DNA of 64,000 bases from Laccaria trichodermophora (lineage: Eukaryota > Basidiomycota > Agaricomycetes > Agaricales > Hydnangiaceae). The notes beneath the pieces were generated by a model, which was not told where the DNA came from, made no database searches, and saw only the letters and a program-made list of their open reading frames with translations. This document shows positions 37,001-46,962 of this stretch, piece by piece (within the stretch, counting starts at the first letter, position 1; every line of letters starts with the position of its first letter). Both the position numbers and the translations under genes were made by a program. The stretch covers positions 2,108,001-2,172,000 of the forward strand of contig JACTVC010000005.1 of the NCBI GenBank assembly GCA_018417955.1, written 5' to 3'.

Positions 37001-37862
37001 CTTTTCTGGTTGTAAAAGGGTACCAGGGCTTTCCATATTTATGGAACGGAAGTGGTTCCTTGGGTGAAGAAAGGCCATACTCTTCAAAATGATCGATTTG
37101 GGTTGGTCAGCCACTGTGAGGATGGTATTCAGTCTTGATATCATCAATTTCATAGCTAGGCTCGTCATCCTGGTCTTTTGAAAATGAACTACATTAGTGA
37201 TACTAAGATATAATAGAGTATAACATACAAGGCTCTGGGTTGCCAACTGTGCTAAATAAAGGAGGACTATCTTCAATTTCTATAGGAGCAGGTTCAGTGT
37301 CAATGCCTGTGACCATGACTGATCTAGATCCTGAGCTTTCGTCTGGCTGATTCAGAGCTTTGATATCTGAAGGAAATTATGAATCAATAAAATGATGAGG
37401 ATCAGAGAAATAACATTCAGTACCCAATAGCTGATGACTTGTTTGCATGATTGTCTCTCTCCCATGCAAAATAAGCCCATCTAGCAAGAAATACCTTCAT
37501 AATGATATTTTTTGTGATAGGATTATCTACTCACCCCGTTCACTCCTCTTCTCTTGCTTCCTCAACTTCTTTTCATAAGCCTTGTCACTCAAGTCATTCT
37601 CATGCTTTCGTCGGCAAGAAGTTTGGTGTGCTCCGATACCACGTGTGTTAAAGGGCAAGTTACAATACTGGCAATTAACCTTTTCTTTTGGCTTCTGACA
37701 CGTTGATTTATGAGCCCCGAGGGCACGCTGGGAATTGAATGTAGACCCGCAAGTCGCACACTCGAGCATCTGAACAAGATGGTGGTGGTTCAGAACCAAC
37801 AGTTTGTTATCTATTATCGTGATATCTGATGCGGTTGCAATCCGCGTTGAAATTGGTAGCAA
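34068..37862 (-). CDS. Plavaka-family transposase (KDZ superfamily)
   Basis: Read on the minus strand, about ten exons join into a full Plavaka transposase. The N-terminus has two zinc fingers, CATCGSTFNSQRALGAHKSTC-like (C-x2-C...H-x3-C) and CQYCNLPFNT...HQTSC. Family landmarks follow in order: LWDWALDLAGNPQLAPHF, WDAQRLYKFDGQHFIRFYHE, ILYADKAKLSSFGTEK, GIGGGRVVGWQPIV, SADYEEQ, MGLCPCPVCLVP, RALSFDRMHNNSHGLGGRH, LLKCARAYLNVDMYAALEVQ and NTSTKPNEKMHGPL. It should bind the element ends and cut DNA through an RNase-H-like fold. One TGA (37107-37109) lies in frame between the N-terminal region and the core; reading CGA there, or a 33-bp mini-intron, would restore it. The start may be the later ATG at 37772, just before the first finger. 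Otherwise the gene looks recently active. Confidence 0.92.
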
Positions 37863-38014
37863 TAACTACAGACCGATCTCAACCGGCTTGGCAGGAGTCA
37901 ACCCCGTTGCAATGATCGTTTTTGGTTGAAACAGGTTGAAACCCGGAAGAAACCGGCGTTCTGACGTGATTGCAACACCGGCCGGTTGTAACTGAGAAAA
38001 AAAAAGTCCGACAT

Positions 38015-40353
38015 ACTTACTGCTGCCAAGGCCGTATCATGCTGCAGGTGGCAGAAGTAATTCTCTGGAATGATGATTGTGGAGACTGATCTGGCCCCTA
38101 GGTGGGGCTTGGTGGCATATTTTGCTATTCCGCTGCCAATGCCAGGTCGTCTTTGGAGAACTAATGCAGGTCGTTTATCGGTGCGTGGAGGTAAAGCACA
38201 ACGAACTGCATCACAGGTTGCTTCATGCTGAACAAACAAAGATGAGCAGACTGATATAGCCATCGTTCGCAACAGGGGAAGTGGTGGCCTTCCCTGACAA
38301 CGAGGGGCCGACGCAGGACCCCTCTACTATCAGTGACCAGGAGTTTGAAACGATTTGACCTTTGGCTATATTATGCCACAACCGCTACACTCCAGGCCTC
38401 CAAATTTTGTGGGGTTGTGAGTGTGTATCTCATGAACATAAACACATTTTTTATTTTTTTATTGTACAATGGTGGAAGCTGACGGAGGCTTCCCGGTCGT
38501 CGAAGTCGATTGTTTCAGGAGATTGAAATGGTTGTCACATCCAAGTCACAAACAACTGTCAGAATTTTGATAGGTGATGCTACCGTCAGGGTTCAAATCC
38601 ATGAGGCCTTAGATCACCCTTGTCACACTCACCCGACGAAGAATCAAAGTTCATTGAACTGTAAACTGAGTTCTTCGTATTTCTGCTCAAATTTTCATAT
38701 TTGAAGTTGCCTAGTTTACTAGTATATGTTTGTAAATTTTCAGATAGCCTAATGCAAAGGATCGGATTAGATCTTGAAAATCATTTGCATACATCACGGT
38801 TTTGATGCGCCGAAAACCACCTTTTAAAATCCTGGGCTCGTCAGACTCAGTTGTTGCACAAAAAAGGTTGATATTCATATTTGCAAGAGTCATGATTAGT
38901 CCAGAAAAAAATACCAGAAAGCCTGTGTCAAAATTAAGAGAGGAAATCGGGGATTTCAAACTCCTGAAGCATATCAAACTCCTGGTCACTGATAGTATAT
39001 GCTGTTCAATGTCTGACTAGAGTTTGACATTGTTCCAATGTCAACAAAAACCTTGCTTGCATTTCATGCAAGATAAAAATAAAAATCACTGCAAGTCTGT
39101 AGTGCTGAGTCCTACAGCTGTACTTGAGCTATACAGGTGCAAAGCCACTACGGCGATGACATAAAAATGAAATGAATTTTTTTCAGAGTAAGTTTATTGG
39201 CTGCTCATCGCTGAACCGCTTGCATGGTTCGCTCCTCGCAGCCATTGGAAGTAGTCGAAAATCTGGCACAACAACAAATGCAAAGGGTTATAAGTAGTGC
39301 AAAAAGTGTACTATATCTCACAGTGGAGCCCTTGAGCACTGTAGGCTAAAACCCATTATTTATTAACAAGCATATAGCATAAGTTGCAGAGTTTGAGCAA
39401 ATTTGTTGAAGTCAGTAAATTGAGTAAGTTTCTCAGGAATATCTGAGTCCCCGCAACTGGGGATGGTGAATTTGCTTCATCAGGTAAGTTGGCAGCAGTC
39501 TAGAGCAGTCTTCAATGTTTCGGCATCAATAAAAGGGACATATGACCTGGGGGCTAGTACAACAAATTTGTATGGTTAGGTTTGGCAGGAGTCTAGAGTG
39601 GTCTCTAACATTTCGGTGTCAACAAAAGTGAGATATGACCTTGGGGGCCAGTAGGACAGATTACATAATTATGACTGTGGTAATACTGTCATGTGACCCC
39701 TAACAGGTCATCAGCACTAACGGGTCAACAAGCTATAGCACCACAACGATCCATGCTATGCATTTGAAATTTTGAACAGAGTTTGACAATGTACATGCGG
39801 CTGTGTGTGGAGATTTATTGGACAGAACGTTGAGCATGAGCTGAGATATAAGGGAGATAAGATGGTCACATTGTTGTTTTGCCAAGTTTGCCCATCAAAG
39901 CAAGTCTATCTAATTGACAACCATTTCTCTCCACAGTGCTAGCCTCTATTGACACAAATATTTTTGAGAGTTTATGGTGGAGGTATTGGTAACTTGCACA
40001 CAAAATTTTGAGTCAGATAAGGAGAATATGAGGTGTCTAAGAATATTTTACGGTTGGCTTATGGGTGCTGACCAATTCAGGGCAAACAGGTCAAGGCATT
40101 TTAACACTATCCAAAAGCATCTCTCCAGAATAAAACTTACAGATACAATATGTATATGTTTTCTCCTACTCACTCACCAAATTTTATGTGCTCCCAATGA
40201 GAGGGAGGCGTGCAATCTGCAATTTAAGCTAAAGTGACCCAGTAATGGTCACATGACAGTAGACCTTCACAAGCAAGGTAATTGCAACACAGGGTTTGGC
40301 AGCAGTCTAGAGCGGTCTCTAATGTTTCAGCGTCAATAAAAGGGATATATGAC
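38015..40353. repeat. Repeat-rich interval with 93-bp repeat units
   Basis: From about 39480 a unit of about 93 bp appears twice, with landmarks AGTCTAGAG(C/T)(A/G)GTCT, TCAATAAAAG, ATATGACCT(T)GGGGG and TTTGTATGGTTAGGTTTGGCA. A partial copy at 40290-40353 is the site where the hAT element inserted. The minus-strand frame at 37898-38272 and the plus frame at 39974-40237 have no recognisable domain. I see no gene I can support here. Confidence 0.5.
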
Positions 40354-40726
40354 TAGGGCTTCGCACTGTACCCATAAAGCTATGGCTATACAGGTACCCA
40401 TACTGTACCGATTGGGCTTGTGATCCAATATTTGACAGCCGTCACAAATACGGGTGTATACTGTATTGACCCACTCAATCTACTACCGTAATACAGTATA
40501 TATGGGACTGTACGGGTGGAATAAAAAAATTAGTTTGATTGCTCTGAGGGATTAACGACGTACGGAGATTCTGTTGACCAATTGTTTCCCACATGTCAGC
40601 ATCGATAATCAACATTGATCTCGTCATTCAACTTGTTTCAGCACTCGAGGTCTTTATTGTCCTCCACTGATTCCTGCCGGAATCCGGCGGAATCCGCGGA
40701 ATTCCTGTAATTCCGGAGGAATCAAA

Positions 40727-40905
40727 TTTGGCAGAGGGCCCTGCCAAATTGATCAAACCATTCCGGCGGAATTTTGATGGAATTCAAATTCCGCCGGAAT
40801 GGTTCCAGGAATCACCCGGAAGGAATGATCCCGGAATGACACGGAACGGAATTCCTGACGCCCAAATCGAGTGTCGGCGTTTGCCGACGCTTGATTTGGG
40901 CGTCA
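40727..40905. repeat. Cluster of three hairpins inside the hAT element
   Basis: Three inverted repeats lie in a row: a near-palindrome around GGGCCC at 40727-40752; 19-bp perfect arms (40756-40774 and 40786-40804) with an 11-nt loop; and 23-bp arms (40856-40878 and 40883-40905) with a 4-nt loop and two mismatches. The surroundings (about 40660-40860 and again 42115-42245) are rich in TCCGGAATTCC-like words. The third hairpin marks the switch to CGACGT-rich DNA. Confidence 0.75.
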
Positions 40906-41835
40906 TCACAACAAACAACTCTCTCTCTCAACCACCACCATCGTCCACGACGCCAACCCACCTCGCGACACCGCCACGTCACCAACGGCCACCACGACGC
41001 ACACAACGACGACGTCCGTCGTCGTTTCACCACGGCCACGACATGGGAAACGACACACCAACGCCACGTCACCAGTCCCAGTCAACGAGCGCGGCAACAC
41101 GTTGCCACGTCGCTGATAGCGACGTGGCAACGAGACGACGAACGACGCAGGTCGTCGTTCGTCGTCCTAGGTGAGCACCCCGTCGTCCCACCCAGCTTGC
41201 TAACACCAGGCACACGACGAGGGACAACCACGTCAACGCACGACCCCCACGACCACGCCCACGGACGACGACACGCCTCACCACAACGGAGGGCCACGCC
41301 AACAAACGACACGCCCACGACAACACCACCACCACGTCAATGGACGACGACCGCGTCAACGGACGCCCACGTCAACGGACGACGACGACGTCAACGGACG
41401 ACGACGACATCAACGGACAACGAGCACGTCAGTGGACGACACAACCACGCCCACAGACGACGACACGCCCCGCCACGTCAACGGAGGGCCACGCCGACAG
41501 ACGACACGCCCACGACGACACGCACCACCACGTCAACGGATGACGACGACCTCCCACTTCCGTGTCCCTCTCTCTTCCTCTCCCTACTCGGTTTTCCCTC
41601 CCCCCTTTCCCTTTCCCTCCACCCTTCCTGTCCCTCCCCATTTCTATGTACCCCCTTCCTTTTCCCTCCCCCTTTCCCTTCCTGTCCCTTCCCTTCCTGT
41701 CCCTCCCCATTTCCTTGCCCCTTCCCATTTCATTGTCCCTCCACTTCCTTTTCCCTTGCCCTACCCTGTCCATCACCATTTCTTTATACCCCTTTCCCTG
41801 TCCCTCCCCATTTCCTTGTCCCTTTCAATATACAC
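40906..41835. repeat. Low-complexity CGACGT-rich block followed by polypyrimidine tract
   Basis: From about 40910 to 41555 the sequence is built from ACGACG, CGTCAACGGACGA and CCACGCC units; from about 41556 to 41835 it is almost pure pyrimidine on the plus strand, with repeated words such as TGTCCCTCCCCATTTC. Long overlapping ORFs on both strands (for example 40891-41844) result from this composition and are not genes. Confidence 0.8.
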
Positions 41836-42344
41836 TGTATGTAGTAATGTAGATTTTATGTCATCAATAAAGTACATGCAAATTTAATCTATTAAGATCT
41901 ATTACTTGACTAGAGTGTGACCAAAGTGTGAATTTTATAAGAACTTTTGAGTATTGAGGAGTTGATGTAGTGCAGATTAAGTCTTAGCTCAGTGTTTTGG
42001 TTATAGCAACTCTGAACAGCTCTGATCAGAGCATGTGGGGGAGGGTAAAGTACAAACATATGTTTAAAACAGAAGAGCCGAATATACAAATAATGAGATT
42101 TTCTGTCTATTCAAGTCGGATTCCTGCGGATTCCGGTCAGATTCCTCCGGAATTCCTGGAACCTGTCCGGAATTCCTGGATTCCTACTGGAATTCCTGGA
42201 TTCCGGCCGGAATCCGCGGAATCCAGTAGGAATCAGTGGAGGAATGGAAAGTATTGCAGCACTCCCATAACGCCCTCAATCGTGCACTCCTACAAATGAA
42301 TTGACAGAATTCTGGAGCTTACCACAGGAAGATTTCATTACTTA

Positions 42345-42661
42345 CAATCCCCTTTGATGGTGGCATGGCCGTCTTGCTCAATTCCTGCAGCTCTACCGCC
42401 TCGTTCATGATATTTCCTCAATCCCAGGTGATTATCTTGTCAATATCCATTCTAATTATTATGCTAATGGACCATCTATCATTAGGATCCGCTGTTGCTG
42501 TTGAATGGATTTTTTCTGGCAGTCGAGATACCATCTCTCTCTGTCGTGCTAGTCTCAAGCCAGAAACCATCCGGACCCTCATGTTGGTGAAAAGGAAGTT
42601 GATAATTTCTCAAGAGAAGATTGCTGCTAAACTTTGGCAGCCCTCAAACTTACCCATATAA
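42345..42661 (+). pseudogene. hAT transposase C-terminal dimerisation fragment
   Basis: Two pieces separated by an intron-like gap read NPLWWWHGRLAQF...HDISSIPG and then SAVAVEWIFSGSRDT followed by ASLKPETIRTLMLVKRKL. This is the conserved hAT C-terminal dimerisation region, with the usual ERxFS motif present as EWIFS. The upstream catalytic core is missing, replaced by low-complexity DNA, so the element cannot make its own transposase and would depend on a relative elsewhere. Confidence 0.85.
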
Positions 42662-42676
42662 TCCTCTTTACCCCTA

Positions 42677-45209
42677 GCATTAGTTACTTAGATTTATTAT
42701 ATACCGTAAATACAGCTATATAACCGTAGTTCCTCCTGTACCGTATCGTCTAGCTATGCAACTTTAACTGATACGGTATGGATGAGTTGTGGAAGGGCCC
42801 GTATAGAGCCCATAAGCTGTACAGCTGTACCCATAATATGTACAGTGCGAAGCCCTATATATGACCTTGGGGGCCAGTACAACAAATTTGTATGGTTAGG
42901 TTTGACAGTAGTCTAGAACGGTCTCTAACATTTCGGCATCAATAAAAGGGATATATGACCTTGGGGGCCAGTACAATGAATTTGTATGGTTAGGTTTGGC
43001 AGTAGTCTAGAGTGGTCTCTAACATTTCAGTGTCAATAAAAGAGAGATGACCTTGGGGGCCAGCAGGACAGGTTACATAATTATGACTGTGGTAATAGAC
43101 CTTGCCAAGCAAGGTAACAAACACCAAACAGTCTAGAGTGGTCTCTACATTTCAGATGTAATAAAATAGAGATATGACCTTGGGGAGGTACACTTTGATG
43201 GCAAGCTCAACCATACAACATGCTGTACAGTCTAGTGGTGGTGCACAATTGTCGGTATGTGTGACGACCAGTGACATGCTGTGACAGAGTGTCACAGGCC
43301 CAATTTCTTGAGACATTGACCTTGTACTCTCTACAACACCAATTCAATATATTTTTTGCAATGGGTTTGACTGAATTAAGTGAATGAATCCATTCAGAGA
43401 GTTTTCCATGTGGCAATTGCATTTATTGCTCCAAAAATGCGAAATCAGTCTGTTTTCCCTGCCAAATCAGGCAGTCTGAAGAGATTGGAATATAACTTTT
43501 CAACAACAGCACGTATGAACATGATTTGCAGACGGATTTTACTTAAAATTTAAATTCCAATCAATCTACAGGTCCAGAAATTTTATTTGTGGCCCCTGTG
43601 CTGAGATACCCTTGAAAATCGGTACTTTAACATGGTTAAAGGCTAGTAATTAAAATTTTGAACCTGTAGGATTGGGGCCACATAGTATTAGTAATCAATG
43701 ATTTTGTCTCTGCAAACCTAAGCCCAAATCCTATCCATTGTGAAGCTCTATAGCTCAAGAGGCAACCTTGGGCTAATAGGTGCTGCATAGCCACCAAAGT
43801 AAAATATTCTTATACATTTGAATAGAGAATATCTATACAATTCTGGTGCACTTTTCCTCTTGTAAATTGGTGGAGAAATGACTGAGCTACATCATTTACA
43901 AGTTTGGGCTATCTATAACTGGTGGCCAAAACAGGCACCTTCCCAATTTGGCAGACTGGTGATGCTTTCCCAGATAGCTCAAACTTGTAAATGATGTAGC
44001 TCAGTCATTTCTCCACCAATTTACAAGAGGAAAAGTGCACCAGAATTGTATAGATATTCTCTATTCAAATGTATAAGAATATTTTACTTTGGTGGCTATG
44101 CAGCACCTATTAGCCCAAGGTTGCCTCTTGAGCTATAGAGCTTCACAATGGATAGGATTTGGGCTTAGGTTTGCAGAGACAAAATCATTGATTACTAATA
44201 CTATGTGGCCCCAATCCTACAGGTTCAAAATTTTAATTACTAGCCTTTAACCATGTTAAAGTACCGATTTTCAAGGGTATCTCAGCACAGGGGCCACAAA
44301 TAAAATTTCTGGACCTGTAGATTGATTGGAATTTAAATTTTAAGTAAAATCCGTCTGCAAATCATGTTCATACGTGCTGTTGTTGAAAAGTTATATTCCA
44401 ATCTCTTCAGACTGCCTGATTTGGCAGGGAAAACAGACTGATTTCGCATTTTTGGAGCAATAAATGCAATTGCCACATGGAAAACTCTCTGAATGGATTC
44501 ATTCACTTAATTCAGTCAAACCCATTGCAAAAAATATATTGAATTGGTGTTGTAGAGAGTACAAGGTCAATGTCTCAAGAAATTGGGCCTGTGACACTCT
44601 GTCACAGCATGTCACTGGTCGTCACACATACCGACAATTGTGCACCACCACTAGACTGTACAGCATGTTGTATGGTTGAGCTTGCCATCAAAGTGTACCT
44701 CCCCAAGGTCATATCTCTATTTTATTACATCTGAAATGTAGAGACCACTCTAGACTGTTTGGTGTTTGTTACCTTGCTTGGCAAGGTCTATTACCACAGT
44801 CATAATTATGTAACCTGTCCTGCTGGCCCCCAAGGTCATCTCTCTTTTATTGACACTGAAATGTTAGAGACCACTCTAGACTACTGCCAAACCTAACCAT
44901 ACAAATTCATTGTACTGGCCCCCAAGGTCATATATCCCTTTTATTGATGCCGAAATGTTAGAGACCGTTCTAGACTACTGTCAAACCTAACCATACAAAT
45001 TTGTTGTACTGGCCCCCAAGGTCATATATAGGGCTTCGCACTGTACATATTATGGGTACAGCTGTACAGCTTATGGGCTCTATACGGGCCCTTCCACAAC
45101 TCATCCATACCGTATCAGTTAAAGTTGCATAGCTAGACGATACGGTACAGGAGGAACTACGGTTATATAGCTGTATTTACGGTATATAATAAATCTAAGT
45201 AACTAATGC
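42677..45209. repeat. Long near-perfect palindrome, 1,238-bp arms
   Basis: Arms 42677-43914 and 43972-45209 are reverse complements with almost no differences over the parts compared (one mismatch noted near the centre), around a 57-bp spacer. The left arm starts within the 3' end of the hAT element, crosses its end and target duplication, and runs through 93-bp repeats. The right arm carries the mirror copy, ending abruptly at hAT sequence. Identical ORFs at 43207-43422 and 44464-44679 are products of the duplication, not genes. Confidence 0.93.
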
Positions 45210-45897
45210 ACCACCAAGTCTAGACCGGGCTACTACGTTTCGGATGTGATAAAATGGATATATGACCTTGGGGAGGTACGCTTTGATGGCAAGCCCAACC
45301 ATACAACATGCTGTACAGTCTAGACCGGGCTACTACGTTTCGGATGTAATAAAATGGATATATGACCTTGGGGGCCAGTGCGACGGATTACATAATTATG
45401 ACCGTGGAAATAGACCTTGACAAGCAAGGTAATTCAAAATTGCCAAATTTTGGCACACTTATGTTACATGTACGCAGGTATTTTTTGAAGATTCTGTGCG
45501 CATTCGGATCCAACCTACCCTCTTAGACCCATCTTCGTCCGCAATACTGATCATACATGTACGTGCTTAAGATCTTTCTGCATAGATGATCGGAGATGTA
45601 ATTTAGGCCGACGCCAGAAAGTCTAGAAGGGCGCTGATTGCAGTATACAACAGCCCTTGTGTTCGAAGTGTCTTACAACCATAGTTTCCTTCTCCGCCCT
45701 CCCTTAACTACGTGTCTCAACTAAGTTGATGTGGTAAGCAGAGGCGAACGATTGAAAGGACATGGTTGAGCCCAGTTACTAGAGAGACAAGCTTCTTGAA
45801 CTGTGACATTTTGGGACATTTCCAAGGACATTTCTAGTCGTTTTTTAGGAATGAGGGAGGTCATCAACATCGACCGTGATCAATTCCCCAAAATCTC
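45210..45897. repeat. End of the 93-bp-like repeat block and unannotated spacer
   Basis: From 45211 to about 45440 two further units carry a variant (AGTCTAGACCGGGCTACTACG, ATGTAATAAAATGGATATATGACCTTGG). From about 45450 to 45897 I see no gene or repeat; this is the region downstream of the F-box gene. Confidence 0.5.
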
Positions 45898-46962
45898 TTA
45901 CATTAGTCTGTAATAATAAGTTTCCATAAATTCTAGGCGTAATAGAGGGGAAAAGGAACACACGTCTTCGAAGAACAAAGCTTCCCGCACCTCAGGATCA
46001 TCCCTCTGCTCCCAGGGATGTGCTTGAAGTTGATTGCGCCGAAAATGTTTAGTACGATACCAGCGGGTGACGAAAGGTACGTCTGGTGGCATTGTCTCAA
46101 GCTGGAGGATTGGTATATTTTGCTGGGCTCTTCACCTCGCCGTCGTTTCGATGTTGCTCCACGTCCGTCGTTGCCATCCGATCCAGTCCGCATCAATGAC
46201 ATCCCATTCCGTTGAACCATCCTCGTACCAAAGCTCATTACCACCTTCAAAGAAAGTATATATCTTGTCCCGAAGAGTATCTCTCTCGTCAAGCATGAGC
46301 CAGATGGTAGATTCGTTGGCGTGGAAGATGGACAGCGCAGGAATAAATTCGGCTTCTGGGGTACAGTTATTAAATGGTATGGCACAGACCGTAGGAGGTA
46401 CTGGCGCCAGCCAATTTGTGCCCTCTATTCGGTGGACACCATCCACACAGGGTTCGCTAGAGTAGAGATTGGGCAAGCCTGGCCACACACACCCAATCAC
46501 TGCCCGCGCTGGCCACTCTAAGATCCAGACGCGAAAGGCCTCTGGAACATAGGGATGCTGGCGCATCAGGTCATTGATATATGCTTGGCGGTCGAACGGC
46601 TGGAGGTTAGCAAGGACCCAAGGGCGGGTTTGCGGAAAGATCGGTGAGCTGACGAGCGTGAGGTAGAAGTCAAGGAGCTTGCGACGTATGGGAGAAATAT
46701 CAGCAAGTGGTATCAACCGCCTCCAATCTTGAGATACCGTTCGCCCGATGATGAGGGCCTTTAAGGAGAAGAAGTGGAAAATATGTAGTGAAAGTTCATT
46801 AGGAAGATCAAGGGCTTGTTGACCAATGGGTTCCAGCATGGGTGGCAAGGTTTCCCGACTATGAGTAATAGAGACGAAAAAATGATCAAGGTAGAAGGTG
46901 GAACACACATAGCTTGAGGGGAAGTATAGGGGCAATATAGGCTGTTTGGCGCGTGACGTCAC
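45898..46962 (-). CDS. F-box protein with an in-frame premature stop
   Basis: The minus-strand frame opens at 46962 (or at the internal ATG just before EPIGQQALDLP, about 46839). The F-box is LDLPNELSLHIFHFFSLKAL...TVSQDWRRLIPLADISPIRR, the form common in Agaricomycetes, followed by the family's RPWVLANLQPFDRQAY and WILEWPARAVIGCVWPGLPN segments. F-box proteins link substrates to SCF ubiquitin ligases through Skp1. The frame meets TGA at 46132-46134, yet continues in the same frame for 77 more codons that resemble the family C-terminus (PPDVPFVTRWYRTKH and HPWEQRDDPEVREALFFED) and stops at 45898. A simple GT-AG intron over the TGA would shift the frame, so truncation, recent mutation or a sequencing error is likely. 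Confidence 0.82.

Larger units (their letters stand above)
27765..38014. mobile_element. Plavaka-type (KDZ superfamily) DNA transposon, about 10.2 kb
   Basis: The two ends are inverted versions of each other: ATGTCGGAGTTTT at the left and the reverse complement of ATGTCGGACTTTT at the right. Both continue into subterminal DNA dense in CCGGTT/AACCGG and GGTTACA(A/G)CCGG words. Inside are a Plavaka transposase gene (34068-37862, minus), a DUF6698-like gene (28463-30248, minus), a SINE and tandem repeats. The outermost bases are uncertain because no long target duplication is obvious; at most AT is repeated. Both recognised genes run from the right end towards the left. Confidence 0.78.
40354..42857. 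mobile_element. Non-autonomous hAT transposon with perfect 8-bp target duplication
   Basis: The 2,504-bp element has inverted ends TAGGGCTTCGCACTGTAC (18 bp identical) and is flanked by TATATGAC at 40346-40353 and 42858-42865, a perfect 8-bp duplication as expected for hAT. It kept only the 3' part of a hAT transposase (42345-42661). The left half is filled with hairpins, CGACGT-rich low complexity and a polypyrimidine tract. It inserted into a 93-bp repeat unit. Confidence 0.92.

Noticed and set aside
38587..38600. B-box-like GGTTCAAATCC
   Set aside because: No A-box upstream and no foldable cloverleaf.
40891..41844. Long ORF of 317 codons (and overlapping frames on both strands)
   Set aside because: It is built from CGACGT-type simple repeats and a polypyrimidine tract inside the hAT element; open frames on both strands come from composition.
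43207..44679. Two identical 71-residue ORFs in opposite orientation
   Set aside because: They are mirror images created by the palindrome, with no domain or start context.
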